A stretch of DNA of 64,000 nucleotides from Kurthia huakuii LAM0618 (lineage in GTDB: Bacteria; Bacillota; Bacilli; Bacillales_A; Planococcaceae). A program made the translations under genes and the position numbers. This document shows positions 17,918 through 28,050 of the stretch, one piece after another (position 1 is the first letter of the stretch; each line of letters opens with the position of its first letter). The stretch lies in NCBI RefSeq assembly GCF_000505545.1, contig NZ_AYTB01000008.1, positions 372,001-436,000 of the forward strand, in the 5' to 3' direction. The notes beneath the pieces are model-generated. The model was given only the letters and a program-made list of their open reading frames with translations. It had not been told where the DNA came from and searched no databases.

Positions 17918-19891
17918 TTATTCTATTGTCTTAAAGCGATTCATTTCATGCTGTAACGTTTGGCTTAACGCCATAAGCTGCTCTGATGCTTGTGTAACAG
18001 CATCCATCGCATATAATTGTTCGGTGCTTGAAGCACTTACTTCCTCACAAGCTGCCGCCGTTTCCTCAGCATGCATCGCTAGCGCTTTCATCGTTTGTTG
18101 CAATGTTTCTTTATGTTGTCCCATCTCATCAAGTGCTGCTGATACACCATGAATAGTCGCACTTAATTGTTGTGTCGCCTCATCTACTTGCTCAAACATA
18201 CTAGACGTTTCTTCAATGCGCACAGCTTGCGTCGCAAATTGCGTTGTAAATTGCTGCATCGTTTGTGTGACTGTTTGCGCATCATGTTGAAGCCCTTCTA
18301 TAGTATGGCGCACTTCATCAGTCGCTTGTGTAGACTGCGCTGCTAAAAGCTGTACTTCTTGCGCCACAACGGCAAAGCCTTTGCCATGTTCACCTGCGCG
18401 CGCCGCTTCAATTGATGCATTTAACGCGAGCAATGTCGTTTGATTCGCAATCGTTTCGATGACGTCCATAACATGATGAATCGACGTCACCTTCGTATCG
18501 AGCAATTCAAGCGCCGTTAACATTTGTTGCATGCGCTCCTCCGAGGTCATAAACGATTGCTTTAACCCAACAATTTGCTGTTTCCCATTCGTCGTTTGAG
18601 TTGTCGTATTTTCCGTATGACCTAGCATTTGCATCATTTGTTGATCGATCATTTGAAGTTGTGTCGCCCATGCTAACGTACCACGTTCCGCTTCTTCTGT
18701 TTGATGCGTTGACGTTGTTGCTGTTGCCGCAATTTGTTGTACCGCAGCCGTAATTTCTTCACTTGAAGCATTCGTTTCTTCCATTAAAGCATTTAACTGC
18801 TGCGACTGTGCATCAACAGTAACCGTTGATTGTTTCACCGTTTCCATCAATGTCCGCATCGCTGTAGTCATCGTTGCAAAATCGGTAGCTAAACGACCAA
18901 TCTCATCATCTGCTTTATAAACAAAGCGCACCGTCAAATCCCCTTCAGCTACATCATGCATAACATGTTGCATCTGTTCAAGTGGCTTTAATTTACGCGT
19001 CAATGTCCAGAATAAATACGTGCCCATTATGGCGAACATGAGCGCCGAGAAGCCAATAATTAACCACTTCACACCATTGGCCGATGCAGCAATGGCTTCA
19101 GCTTTATAAACCGTCGCTATCTTCCAGCCAACCGATGGTAACGTATGATAAATAACAACATAATCTTGCCCCTTATATGTATCATGAATCACACCATCAT
19201 TTTTTTGTTGTTGCACCAGTTTGTTAATATACGATACGTCCGTCCCATCTTGCCCAGCAATTGTTGGGTGTACGATTGCTTTTCCGGCTGCATCAATAAG
19301 CATTGGAAAACCATCAAAATCAAGTTTCGTTTGTTGCAACTCGCCAGTCAATGCACTTAATGAAATATCCGCGCCAACTACACCTTGTACTTGACCTTGC
19401 TTTACGACTGCTTTCGCCGCTGAAACGCTGTCATTCCCCGTTGCCGCATCGACATATGGCGCTGTCCAAATGACTTGTTGTGGTGCGGCGATTGCACGTT
19501 TATACCAATCGCGCGTCGTTGCATTGAAATCTTTCCCTAAGTCAACAGTCGGTAAAATCGTCAGCGACTTATCTTCCATACCATAATAAGCTGAGGACGC
19601 TGCCCCGTACACTGTGCGATAGTCAGCCAAGCGCCCCGTAACATCGCCATCGTCTGTTGCATGTCGAATTTCGTAGCTTGTCGCGAGCTGTTCAAGACTC
19701 TGTTCATATGACATTAAAAATTTCGTCATACTCGATGCCATTGTCGCGGTCATAACACGGCTTTGCTCAATAATCGTCGTTTCCGTTTGCTTAGCAATAC
19801 GCGCAGTCGTTAACATCGTAATTAACGCTAATCCAATGAGCAACACGGCTAAAATTGACGCCGTCAGTTGCCATTTTAGTGATTTCCTCAT
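17918..19891 (-). CDS. Methyl-accepting chemotaxis protein with amino-acid-type dCache domain
   Basis: 657 residues: membrane helix 8-29, extracellular double Cache domain (about 30-270), second helix (about 274-294), HAMP, and a cytoplasmic signalling domain with the hairpin tip [22 protein letters not shown]. In the distal Cache pocket Arg127, Trp129, Tyr130, Tyr146, Asp148 and Asp175 fall at the spacing of the amino acid-binding motif known from PctA and many other dCache receptors, with Phe122 in place of a Tyr. I infer an amino acid chemoreceptor. It would signal through CheA/CheW; a cheW gene is at 59033-59512. AGGAATG precedes the ATG. Confidence 0.93.
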   Translation of the reverse strand: MRKSLKWQLTASILAVLLIGLALITMLTTARIAKQTETTIIEQSRVMTATMASSMTKFLMSYEQSLEQLATSYEIRHATDDGDVTGRLADYRTVYGAASSAYYGMEDKSLTILPTVDLGKDFNATTRDWYKRAIAAPQQVIWTAPYVDAATGNDSVSAAKAVVKQGQVQGVVGADISLSALTGELQQTKLDFDGFPMLIDAAGKAIVHPTIAGQDGTDVSYINKLVQQQKNDGVIHDTYKGQDYVVIYHTLPSVGWKIATVYKAEAIAASANGVKWLIIGFSALMFAIMGTYLFWTLTRKLKPLEQMQHVMHDVAEGDLTVRFVYKADDEIGRLATDFATMTTAMRTLMETVKQSTVTVDAQSQQLNALMEETNASSEEITAAVQQIAATATTSTHQTEEAERGTLAWATQLQMIDQQMMQMLGHTENTTTQTTNGKQQIVGLKQSFMTSEERMQQMLTALELLDTKVTSIHHVMDVIETIANQTTLLALNASIEAARAGEHGKGFAVVAQEVQLLAAQSTQATDEVRHTIEGLQHDAQTVTQTMQQFTTQFATQAVRIEETSSMFEQVDEATQQLSATIHGVSAALDEMGQHKETLQQTMKALAMHAEETAAACEEVSASSTEQLYAMDAVTQASEQLMALSQTLQHEMNRFKTIE

Positions 19892-20103
19892 CTATATTCA
19901 TTCCTTTTCTAGTCTAAATATCACATTTTTCAGTATAACAAATAATATTCAGAAAATTAACTTAAAATTTCAAATTGCGGCAAAAAATTAAGGTTTTTAA
20001 CTGAATAGCGAAAAAATTCAAATGATTTGGTCGTAATGCGCCTTGCATACGAGCAAAAAATGCTAAAATTGAGGTATATCACAATTAAAGGATGTGCTCA
20101 TAC

Positions 20104-21273
20104 GTGAATATTGAACGTTCTTCACTGATGCAAAAATTTCCGAAAGCTATATTCGGCAATTTAAAAAGCGCTGCTAAACAGGCAGCTGACAATGGCCAGA
20201 CAATTATTGATTTAAGTCTTGGTAGCCCCGATTTACCGCCGGACGAAAAAATACGCCAAACGCTGGCCGAAGAAGCGGCCAAAGCCTCATCTTATGGCTA
20301 CACACTTGGCGGCATTGACGATTTCCATGAGGCAGTCGCGCGCTATTATAAACGCCGCGTCAACGTTGAACTCGACGCAACTACAGAAATACTGCAAACA
20401 ATGGGCTCACAAGAGGGCCTTGTCCATTTACCTCTCGCATTTTGCGATGCTGGTGACATCGTTTTAACGACCGACCCAGGGTATGTTGCTTATGAGGCTG
20501 GCATCAATTTAGCAGGTGCCGAAGCGTATTATATGCCGTTGAACGCTGAACATGATTTTTTACCGGATTTACAACTGATTCCAGAAGCGATTGCCGAGCG
20601 CGCCAAATTACTTATTTTAAATTTACCAGGCAACCCTGTTCCAGCGATGCCCTCACTTCAATTTTTTAATGACGTCATTGCCTTTGCAAAAAAATACAAT
20701 ATTATCGTCGTACACGATGCGGCCTATTCGGAGTTTTATTTTGATGGCACAGCGCCAATGTCTTTTTTACAAGCAGATGGTGCGCGCGACGTCGGCATTG
20801 AAATTAACTCGCTATCCAAAAGCTTTAGTTTAGCTGGTGCACGTATCGCGTATATCGTCGGTAACGCCGATGTCATTGCCATCTTACAAGAATTAAAATC
20901 CCATCTAGATTATGGTACATTTGAGCCGATTCAACGCGCGGCTATCGTCGCATTAGATCATGCTGAAGACATTACGGCACGCCTACGCGAAACATTTTCG
21001 GTGCGTCATCAATTATTATCAGCAGGACTTACTACACTTGGCTGGGAAGTTGTACCGTCAAAAGGTGGTATGTTTGTCTATGCAAAATACCCACAACACA
21101 CGTTAAGTGATGTAGATTTTGCTTATGAACTGATTGAGAAAACCGGCGTTGTTGTTGTCCCCGGCTCTGTTTTTGGGACTTCTGGTGCCAACTATGTACG
21201 CCTCGCACTCGTACAACCTGAAGCTACGATTCGTGAAGCATTAACGCGTCTCGCTACATTACAAATCGATTAA
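20104..21273 (+). CDS. PLP-dependent class I/II aminotransferase (PatA/DapL-like)
   Basis: 389 residues from a GTG that has AAAGGATG 9 nt upstream; an ATG at 20092 in the same frame overlaps that site. Visible are LSLGSPDLPPDEKIR, the PLP-contacting LNLPGNPVPA, VVHDAAYSEF and the Schiff-base lysine in INSLSKSFSLAGARIAYIVG. The family covers aspartate, alanine, N-acetyl-LL-diaminopimelate and LL-diaminopimelate aminotransferases; the LPGNPVPA variant resembles the DapL/PatA group. Substrate cannot be fixed. Stands alone between divergent chemoreceptor and convergent small gene. Confidence 0.85.
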   Translation: MNIERSSLMQKFPKAIFGNLKSAAKQAADNGQTIIDLSLGSPDLPPDEKIRQTLAEEAAKASSYGYTLGGIDDFHEAVARYYKRRVNVELDATTEILQTMGSQEGLVHLPLAFCDAGDIVLTTDPGYVAYEAGINLAGAEAYYMPLNAEHDFLPDLQLIPEAIAERAKLLILNLPGNPVPAMPSLQFFNDVIAFAKKYNIIVVHDAAYSEFYFDGTAPMSFLQADGARDVGIEINSLSKSFSLAGARIAYIVGNADVIAILQELKSHLDYGTFEPIQRAAIVALDHAEDITARLRETFSVRHQLLSAGLTTLGWEVVPSKGGMFVYAKYPQHTLSDVDFAYELIEKTGVVVVPGSVFGTSGANYVRLALVQPEATIREALTRLATLQID

Positions 21274-21332
21274 AAAGAGGGCGACAACGCTGTCCCCCTA
21301 GTTACACATTCGATTGAATTAACACCCTCTCG

Positions 21333-21722
21333 TTACCGCAATGTTTCATAATGCTCAACAAGCTCAATTTCATGTGGCTGCACGTATTTACGATAATGAT
21401 CCAACGCAATTTCTTCAAAATCATATAAATGAGCGGCCAAGCTATCGTCTGTCTCGAGGCGATAGCATTTTTTTAATTCATCGTAATAGACAGCATACAA
21501 CTCCCTGTTATAACGCGCATACGTATCAATTGTATACAAGCGATTAATATCATCTAATGCGACTTCTTTTATAAAAAAGTCCGTTGAAATAAATTGTTTC
21601 ACACGATAAAATCCGTCCAATAAACTTTCGGCCTCATGTGATTTCAACACGACCATGCCACCCTGCTGTGTCGTCACTTCGTATTCTGCCCCATTATAGG
21701 TTGCAAACTTTCCTTTTTTCAC
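21333..21722 (-). CDS. Hypothetical cytoplasmic protein
   Basis: 129 residues from a GTG at 21722 that has AAAGGAAG 8 nt upstream; two in-frame GTG codons at 21728 and 21731 are alternatives too close to that site. The product is acidic with many Tyr, begins with a small beta-rich part (FATYNGAEYEV) and has no signal, membrane segment or cofactor motif. I do not recognise the family. It lies between the aminotransferase (convergent) and the argD terminator. Confidence 0.65.
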   Translation of the reverse strand: MKKGKFATYNGAEYEVTTQQGGMVVLKSHEAESLLDGFYRVKQFISTDFFIKEVALDDINRLYTIDTYARYNRELYAVYYDELKKCYRLETDDSLAAHLYDFEEIALDHYRKYVQPHEIELVEHYETLR

Positions 21723-21772
21723 ATTCACCACTTCCTTTTACGGATTTTTCCCCGATTTTTGTTAAAACGAAA

Positions 21773-21812
21773 CAAAAAAAGATGCTTATCTCATAGATAA
21801 GCATCTTTTTTC
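21773..21812. terminator. Terminator after the arginine operon
   Basis: Perfect stem GATGCTTATCT/AGATAAGCATC with a three-base loop and A/T flanks, about 120 bp after argD. Confidence 0.9.
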
Positions 21813-21929
21813 GTGTAAATGTTTCAATAAAATAGGTCCCTGTTCCTACTAAATCGATCATCAACACTATTATTATAAGAGGTTAATGCAATTGAATTGT
21901 GATTCTCTGAACACATTAATTCATAAAAA

Positions 21930-23057
21930 TTACGCTAAAATTTCTTTTAAAATAACGATTGCCGCATCAATTTCTTCATTTGATACCGTTAATGGTGGTA
22001 ATAAACGTACCGTTGTCTCGCCAGCACCAACTAATAATAAACCTTTTTCTTCGGCTGCATCGATCACATCCGCCACACTAATCGGCGATTCGATACCAAG
22101 TAATAGCCCCATACCACGCACTTCAAGCGTCGGTAACGCGATTGCTAATTGTTGTTTAAAGTAACGTGATTTTTCTTCAACAGCTGCTAAAAATGCCGCG
22201 TCAAATACTGTATTGATAACCGTTTGCGCGATATGTGTCGCCATTGGGTTCCCGCCGAATGTTGTGCCATGCGTCCCAGGACCAAAGCTTTCAAATAATG
22301 CATCTGTTGCTAACATCGCACCGATTGGGAAACCGCCACCAAGTCCTTTTGCTAATGAAACGATATCGGGTTTTAACGCTGTTTGTTCCCATGCATAACG
22401 CGTACCTGTACGAGCAATCCCCGTTTGTACTTCATCGACGATTAACAAGATGCCTTTTTCCGTACAAATGGTTTGAATCGCTTCAGCAAATTCAGCGGTC
22501 ACTGGATTGACGCCACCTTCACCTTGTACGACTTCTAACATAATCGCTGCCGTTTCATCATCAGCAGCTGCTGTTAAAGCTTCGACATCATTGAATGGTA
22601 AATACTCGAATTTTTCAACAATCGGCCCAAATCCTGAATGCACTTTTTCTTGGCCAGTTGCACTCATTGCCGCAAACGTACGGCCGTGGAATGAGTGTAA
22701 AAATGTAATAATTTTATGCTTGCCTGTATGCTTACGCGCTAGTTTAATCGCCGCTTCATTTGCTTCTGCACCTGAGTTACAGAAAAATCCATGCGCTAAA
22801 TGCGTATTAGCAACAAGGCTTGCCGCTAATTTTTCTTGCTCTGGGCTGTCAAATAAATTCGATACATGCCACAGCTTGTTGCTTTGCTCATTCATCGCTT
22901 CAACTAAAATGGGATTTGCGTGTCCTAATGACAATACTGCAATCCCTGCGACAAAATCTAAATATTCCTTACCGTTTTCATCCCAAACTTTTGTACCTTG
23001 TCCTTTTACTAAATGAACGGGACGACGTTTGTAGTTGTTAAAAAGTGCTTGTGTCAT
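21930..23057 (-). CDS. argD: Acetylornithine aminotransferase
   Basis: 375 residues, subgroup-III aminotransferase. Motifs: NSGAEANEAAIKLAR, SFHGRTFAAMSATGQEK, IVDEVQTGIARTGT and the PLP lysine in SLAKGLGGGFPIGA, then GTHGTTFGGNP. It converts N-acetylglutamate semialdehyde to N-acetylornithine with glutamate as donor, in the cytoplasm. The ATG overlaps the argB stop by 4 nt (ATGA), so it is translationally coupled; last gene of argCJBD. Confidence 0.97.
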   Translation of the reverse strand: MTQALFNNYKRRPVHLVKGQGTKVWDENGKEYLDFVAGIAVLSLGHANPILVEAMNEQSNKLWHVSNLFDSPEQEKLAASLVANTHLAHGFFCNSGAEANEAAIKLARKHTGKHKIITFLHSFHGRTFAAMSATGQEKVHSGFGPIVEKFEYLPFNDVEALTAAADDETAAIMLEVVQGEGGVNPVTAEFAEAIQTICTEKGILLIVDEVQTGIARTGTRYAWEQTALKPDIVSLAKGLGGGFPIGAMLATDALFESFGPGTHGTTFGGNPMATHIAQTVINTVFDAAFLAAVEEKSRYFKQQLAIALPTLEVRGMGLLLGIESPISVADVIDAAEEKGLLLVGAGETTVRLLPPLTVSNEEIDAAIVILKEILA

Positions 23058-23833
23058 ACGAGTACCTTCTTTCGTAAAATAGATGTACCTTCTAATGAAT
23101 CGTTGACGATATTCACTTGTGGAATGCCTGATTCAAGACATTCGACAGCAGCGCGTACTTTAGGAATCATACCGCCATAAATATCGCCTGATAAAATCCA
23201 TAAATCAATTTGCTCCGGTGTTAATTCTTCGACCGTTTCTTCATGGAATTTAACGCCTGGTGTATCGGTTACAAGTAAGAGCTCATCCGCTCCCCATTCA
23301 AGCGCAATCTCACTTGCTACCGTATCGCCATTAATGTTTAATGCCGTACCATCAACTGTCGCACCGATACATGCTACAACTGGGATATAATCGATTTTTT
23401 GCAGTTGCTCTAATAAATCGATATTAATCGATTCGATATGACCGACATAGCCATACGTTTCTTTATCTAAATACGTACACTCAATTAACGTACCATCTTC
23501 ACCGTTTAATCCTACGGCTGGAATGCCTGCACGATTTAGACGACCTGTTAAATACGGATTTACGGTACCAATTAACGTACCGGTAACGATTGAAATCGCT
23601 TCTTCCCCTGTCACACGGATACCGTTATGCGTGTACGTGTTAATTTTACGTTCCTTTAACGCTTGGTTAATCGCTGGACCGCCACCATGCACGATAACGA
23701 TTTCTGCACCTTCAGCCTTTAACTTTTTAAGTTCTTCAAAAAATGTGTCTGTTAAGCTTGCGAGCATACTGCCACCTAGCTTAATAACTAACTTCTTACG
23801 ATCTGTATGTTGCGTTGATTTGTACATAGTCAT
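23054..23833 (-). CDS. argB: Acetylglutamate kinase
   Basis: 259 residues of the amino acid kinase fold: KLGGSML (ATP), VHGGGPAINQAL and GLNGEDGTL, NINGDTVAS, TDTPGV. It phosphorylates N-acetylglutamate, the usual arginine feedback step. The length is that of the short, arginine-insensitive or less sensitive class that lacks the N-terminal helix of inhibited enzymes; this is inference. The start overlaps the argJ end by 38 nt (ATG 23833; an in-frame ATG at 23827 is an alternative). Confidence 0.96.
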   Translation of the reverse strand: MTMYKSTQHTDRKKLVIKLGGSMLASLTDTFFEELKKLKAEGAEIVIVHGGGPAINQALKERKINTYTHNGIRVTGEEAISIVTGTLIGTVNPYLTGRLNRAGIPAVGLNGEDGTLIECTYLDKETYGYVGHIESINIDLLEQLQKIDYIPVVACIGATVDGTALNINGDTVASEIALEWGADELLLVTDTPGVKFHEETVEELTPEQIDLWILSGDIYGGMIPKVRAAVECLESGIPQVNIVNDSLEGTSILRKKVLV

Positions 23834-25016
23834 ACGTTAAGTCACATCCCCATGCTTTGCCCTGGCCTTCGCCAACATGAAGGTCCACTACAATTTTGAT
23901 TTCTGGCTGTTTTAAATAATCTAATAAATACGCTTCTGAAAAATCTAAAGGTTCCCCGCCATCGACAACCGCTTCGTCACCAATTTTAATAAAGACATTT
24001 GTCGGGTCAATCGTGCAGCCAGAGTATCCTACTGCCGCTAAAATACGTCCCCAGTTGGCATCGTTGCCAAATACCGCTGTTTTTACAAGTGGTGAACCAA
24101 CGACTGTTTTCGCAATTTTAAGTGCTTCGTCATTCGTTGCAGCGCCAACAACCGTCGTTTCGATTAATTTCGTTGCGCCTTCGCCGTCCTTTGCAATCAT
24201 TTTTGCAAGGTCTTGGCTTACAAGACGAAATGCTTCTTTAAATGCAGTCCAATCTGCATGTTCCGGTGTTAATGATTCATTACCCGCTAAGCCGTTTGCT
24301 AAAGCAAGTACCGTATCATTTGTTGATGTATCACCATCTACCGTAATCGCGTTAAATGTTACCGTTGTTGCAGAAGCTAATAGCGCTTGTAACGTATCAG
24401 AATCAATGTTGGCATCGGTCGTAATAACTCCTAACATCGTCGCCATATTTGGTTCAATCATACCCGAACCTTTTGCTGTACCAGCAACCGTTACTTGTTT
24501 CCCATCAACCGTTACGGTATACGCACTATTTTTCATCATTGTATCCGTTGTTAATAACGCTTCAGCAAATTGAACACCATGCTCAACAGAATCCCCTAAT
24601 TCAATTGCTTGAATACCGTTCGTAATCGGCTCCATTGGTAAATGTTGTCCAATGACACCCGTTGAACAAACACCCACTGTATTTGCTGGAATTTGTAATT
24701 TATCTGCAACAAGCTGTTGCATCGCTTTCGCATCTGCTAAACCTTGCTTGCCGGTACATGCATTGGCATTTCCTGAATTTAATACGACAGCTTGTAATGT
24801 ACGCGACGCATAAATCGTTTCTTTTGTTACAATAACTGGTGCCGCTTTAATGGCGTTCGTTGTAAAAACACCGGCAACGCTTGCTGGTACTTCACTAAAT
24901 AATAATGCTAAATCTTTCTTTTTATGTTTCACGCCACAATGCATCCCTGCAGCTGTAAAGCCTTTTGGTGATACGATATGTTTTGCAACGACTTGTTTTA
25001 CATCAACTGTTGTCAT
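23796..25016 (-). CDS. argJ: Bifunctional ornithine acetyltransferase / N-acetylglutamate synthase
   Basis: 406 residues. The self-cleavage and nucleophile threonine lies in TVDGDTSTNDT, and GKGSGMIEPNMATML and NSGNANACTG are family motifs. The precursor cleaves itself to alpha and beta chains; it recycles the acetyl group between acetylornithine and glutamate. No argA is seen, so ArgJ may supply both steps. Between argC (15 nt gap) and argB (overlap). Confidence 0.97.
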   Translation of the reverse strand: MTTVDVKQVVAKHIVSPKGFTAAGMHCGVKHKKKDLALLFSEVPASVAGVFTTNAIKAAPVIVTKETIYASRTLQAVVLNSGNANACTGKQGLADAKAMQQLVADKLQIPANTVGVCSTGVIGQHLPMEPITNGIQAIELGDSVEHGVQFAEALLTTDTMMKNSAYTVTVDGKQVTVAGTAKGSGMIEPNMATMLGVITTDANIDSDTLQALLASATTVTFNAITVDGDTSTNDTVLALANGLAGNESLTPEHADWTAFKEAFRLVSQDLAKMIAKDGEGATKLIETTVVGAATNDEALKIAKTVVGSPLVKTAVFGNDANWGRILAAVGYSGCTIDPTNVFIKIGDEAVVDGGEPLDFSEAYLLDYLKQPEIKIVVDLHVGEGQGKAWGCDLTYDYVQINATYRS

Positions 25017-25031
25017 CTAGAACACTCCCCT

Positions 25032-26060
25032 TTAAATAAATACTGGTACTTGCGTTAAACCCTCTGTTTCATCGTAGCCGAATCGCGCATTCATATTTTG
25101 AATCGCTTGTCCTGCCGCCCCTTTTACTAAGTTATCAATAACCGATACGATTGTGACACGATTTGTACGTGCATCGACATTGACGTGAATATCACAGAAA
25201 TTCGTACCGCGCACTTGGTTTGTGCTAACGCGCGTCGCATCTGCTAAAATACGCACAAATGGTTTATGTGCATAGTGCTTGTCATACGCTGCATATAAAT
25301 CCGCTTCCGTTACACCGTCTTTTAGCGGCGCATAGCTCGTTGCGATAATACCGCGAATCATCGGTACTAAATGCGTTGAAAATGTAATCGGTTGACTTTC
25401 ACCTGTATACATCGCAATCGCTTGTTCAATTTCTGGAATATGTTGATGTTTATTTACTTTATAAATAGATGTTGCTTCGGTATTTTCTGTGAAATGTGTG
25501 CCTTGCGATGGCTTATTACCTGAACCCGAAATACCGCTTTTCGCATCGATAATAAGCTGCGAACCGTCAATTAAGTTTTCTTTTAATAACGGTAATAACG
25601 ATAATAATACCGCTGTTGGGTAGCAACCTGGATTGGCGATAATTTTTGCATCGTTCGTTTGTTGCCATTCTGCTAAACCATAAACGGCTTGATCCACAAA
25701 TGATTGTGGTGCTGGCTTTTTGTTATACCACGTTTCATAATCTGCAATATTTTTCAAACGTAGGTCACCTGATAAATCAATGAATACGGTATGTTCGTTC
25801 GCTAAATCCGGCAGTAGTTGACCAGAGACGCCGGATGGAGTGCTTGTAAACACGACATCAAGTTCCGCAATGGCTTGTTTTGTAATGGCTTTTAGCGGAA
25901 AATCGTATAAGCCTTTTAAATGAGGATATTTATCTGAGAATAGCACTCCCTCATCTGATGATGTAAAGAGTGTAATTGATGTCACTTTTGAATGATTATG
26001 CAGTAAGCGAATCAACTCTAAACCACCATATCCTGTTGCTCCTATAATTCCGACTTTCAT
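25032..26060 (-). CDS. argC: N-acetyl-gamma-glutamyl-phosphate reductase
   Basis: 342 residues from ATG 26060, which follows GAGGTGATTGG; the frame extends to 26117 but the extra part runs across the promoter. MKVGIIGATGYGGLELIRLL is the NADP-binding start and NPGCYPTAVLLSLLPL carries the active-site Cys. First gene of argCJBD. Expression probably falls when arginine is plentiful through ArgR/AhrC; half-sites like TGAATA overlap the promoter but I cannot draw a full ARG box. Confidence 0.96.
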   Translation of the reverse strand: MKVGIIGATGYGGLELIRLLHNHSKVTSITLFTSSDEGVLFSDKYPHLKGLYDFPLKAITKQAIAELDVVFTSTPSGVSGQLLPDLANEHTVFIDLSGDLRLKNIADYETWYNKKPAPQSFVDQAVYGLAEWQQTNDAKIIANPGCYPTAVLLSLLPLLKENLIDGSQLIIDAKSGISGSGNKPSQGTHFTENTEATSIYKVNKHQHIPEIEQAIAMYTGESQPITFSTHLVPMIRGIIATSYAPLKDGVTEADLYAAYDKHYAHKPFVRILADATRVSTNQVRGTNFCDIHVNVDARTNRVTIVSVIDNLVKGAAGQAIQNMNARFGYDETEGLTQVPVFI

Positions 26061-26088
26061 CCAATCACCTCTCGTTTTTGATATAAAA

Positions 26089-26117
26089 AGTATATAAATG
26101 AATAAATATAATGTCAA
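26089..26117 (-). promoter_or_regulatory. Sigma-A promoter of argCJBD
   Basis: Minus strand TTGACA, 17-nt spacer and TATACT, 29 bp before the argC ATG. TGAATAAATATAATGTCA read on the plus strand at 26099-26116 covers the spacer and -35 and could be a weak ArgR box. Confidence 0.85.
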
Positions 26118-26233
26118 ATGTATTATTATTTATTTTTAGAAAATTCAATACATGTTAACTTAGAAAACCGCGCCAGAATAGCGTTTTTATACCGCAAAAA
26201 AATTTTTTACGTGCAAAAAAATTTTTCGTATAA

Positions 26234-26275
26234 TAAAAAAACAGCTTATTTTCCGTATAAAAATAAGCTGTTTTT
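26234..26275 (-). terminator. Terminator after the Spo0M-like gene
   Basis: Stem AAACAGCTTATTTT/AAAATAAGCTGTTT with A and T runs on the flanks. It ends the 26306-26683 transcript before the arg promoter. Confidence 0.88.
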
Positions 26276-26305
26276 GTATATTCAATGTATTATATGCATT
26301 TTTTA

Positions 26306-26683
26306 TTAATTATTATACAAGAAGACATCTTCGGCGCGCATGATTTCTTCGCCAAACAATTGCAATGATGTACGCAACACAAGTTCACTCGTTGCAGCTT
26401 CTTCCATCCAGCGGTCATCTGGAACGATTTCAAACACGATCATTTCAGCATGTTTTGATTTCACATTGCCGACCATTTGAATATCATGTTTTAATAACGT
26501 CTTTTCATCTCCTGTTGTACGATGTTTACGCACGACCTCTAATTGAATAAAATCAACGATTGATTCGTCGTCACATCCTTCGATATATACCGTACCACTT
26601 AGATTTTCGCCAAACGCAATCTCTGGCTGGTCAACGATGGTCGTAATCTCCATATCATCTTTCACAATTTTCGTCTTATACAT
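26306..26683 (-). CDS. Short Spo0M-like (arrestin-fold) protein
   Basis: 125 residues. The part VDQPEIAFGENLSGTVYIEGCDDESIVDFIQLEV resembles the start of Spo0M (SpoOM) domains, in which an arrestin-like beta sandwich begins with a similar (GE..GV)-type stretch. Spo0M acts in sporulation control and cell division in Bacillus; this protein is less than half the usual 250 residues and would be one domain. Assignment is tentative, function unknown. AGGAGTGAAAT lies before the ATG. Terminators on both sides show a single-gene unit. Confidence 0.5.
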   Translation of the reverse strand: MYKTKIVKDDMEITTIVDQPEIAFGENLSGTVYIEGCDDESIVDFIQLEVVRKHRTTGDEKTLLKHDIQMVGNVKSKHAEMIVFEIVPDDRWMEEAATSELVLRTSLQLFGEEIMRAEDVFLYNN

Positions 26684-26750
26684 TGCTATTTCACTCCTGT
26701 GTTTTGTCTGTAGCTAGACGTTCTGTTCCCTTATTCTACCGCAAACAAAC

Positions 26751-26790
26751 AAAAAGTGTTAGAGCTATTATTTGCCCTAACACTTTTTTT
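26751..26790 (-). terminator. Terminator after the AI-2E family permease gene
   Basis: Stem AAAGTGTTAG/CTAACACTTT with a 10-nt loop and T tail directly after the stop at 26793. Confidence 0.9.
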
Positions 26791-26792
26791 CA

Positions 26793-28031
26793 TTAATTGT
26801 CGCGTAATTTCTCCATTTCTGCATCTAACTCATAATGTTTAGAAGCATCTGGTTGGTATTTATTGTAGCGGCGTTTGTATAAGTAAATAATATGCGAGAC
26901 AAATACTTTAATAACTGCATATCCCGGAATCCCTAATACGACCCCTGCTACACCAAATAATTTCCCGCTGACAAGCAGCACGAAAATAATCGTAATCGGG
27001 TGAATGTGCAGCGATTTCCCCATGACTTGCGGTGAAATGAATTTCCCTTCAAGCAATTGTACAACCGTCCAAACAACACCTAGTTTAATAAGCATAAATG
27101 GCGATGTCACAATCGCAATAATAAGTGCTGGCGTAATCGCAATCATCGGCCCTAAATAAGGCACGACGCTTGTTACCATGGCTAAAATACCGAGCACGAC
27201 CGCGTAATCCATACCGATGATCAGGAATCCAATCGTCATTAAGAGCCCAATACACATTGCTACGATAATTTGCCCTTGAATATAACCTGAAATTTGCGTA
27301 TCCGCGCGTTTTAATAATAACGTTGTTTCTGGGCGCACTGTTTTCGGTAAAACTTTCACGAAAAATTCTGGCAGTTTTTCGCCATCTTTTAATAAATAGA
27401 ATAAAATGAATGGCGTTGTAATAATGGCAACGACAAGACTTGTTAATGTCGAGACGAAACCGCCTACGCCTGACGCCAATGTCGAGCCAATATCACTCGA
27501 CCATTCGGTAATTTTTTGTGTAAATTCATTCGTCGTTTTATCAACAACACTCGTTACATCCAAGCCGAAGCGGTCCATTGTTGATGTGACAAATGAACTT
27601 TTCATAAAGTCTTGAATATTTTGTACAAGCTGCATAATATACGCTGGGAATTCTCGTACTAAATCTAAAAATTGCTCTTTCACAAATGGGAATACTAACG
27701 TAATCGCAATCGTGATTAGCCCGATAACTGCTAAATAAATAATGATAATACCAACTACTTTAGGTGTTCCCCATTTAATCATTAAGCGCAAAATCGGCCG
27801 TAATAAATAAAATAAAATACCCGATAATACAATCGGTACAACGACCGTTTGGAACAGAATCGTTAATGGTTTAAAAATAAAATGAATTTGATCGTATACA
27901 GCAATAATAATCCCTGACATTAAGACGATAAGCAAACCGTACAATAAGTTACGACCACCTAAAAATTGAATAAACCGCGTTGCAAAGAAGCCTTTCCGTT
28001 GCGGTTCATGTGGATCTTTTTGTTCCATCAA
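26793..28031 (-). CDS. AI-2E family (UPF0118) transporter
   Basis: 412 residues with about seven to eight hydrophobic helices and the family layout: a long helical loop (about 120-200), then TTPFILFYLLKDGE, SGYIQGQIIVAMCIGLLMTIGFLIIGMDYAVVLGI and a C-terminal VVPYLGPMI, EGKFISPQVMG. The family was named after an E. coli AI-2 exporter, but several members are Na+/H+ antiporters, so substrate is open even though luxS lies in the window. In front of an LCP gene 20 nt away, probably one transcript. Confidence 0.9.
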   Translation of the reverse strand: MMEQKDPHEPQRKGFFATRFIQFLGGRNLLYGLLIVLMSGIIIAVYDQIHFIFKPLTILFQTVVVPIVLSGILFYLLRPILRLMIKWGTPKVVGIIIIYLAVIGLITIAITLVFPFVKEQFLDLVREFPAYIMQLVQNIQDFMKSSFVTSTMDRFGLDVTSVVDKTTNEFTQKITEWSSDIGSTLASGVGGFVSTLTSLVVAIITTPFILFYLLKDGEKLPEFFVKVLPKTVRPETTLLLKRADTQISGYIQGQIIVAMCIGLLMTIGFLIIGMDYAVVLGILAMVTSVVPYLGPMIAITPALIIAIVTSPFMLIKLGVVWTVVQLLEGKFISPQVMGKSLHIHPITIIFVLLVSGKLFGVAGVVLGIPGYAVIKVFVSHIIYLYKRRYNKYQPDASKHYELDAEMEKLRDN

Positions 28032-28050
28032 ATTCCCCCTATTGCAACAT

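Noticed and set aside
22507-23016. 169-aa plus-strand ORF opposite argD
   Set aside because: Shadow frame caused by codon bias of argD on the minus strand.
26061-26233. Clear double ARG box at the argC promoter
   Set aside because: Only TGAAT/ATTCA half-sites in A+T-rich DNA; spacing does not fit a convincing ArgR box.
26118-26309. 63-aa plus-strand ORF upstream of argC
   Set aside because: Composition is A+T-rich low complexity, lacks a ribosome-binding site and runs through a terminator hairpin.
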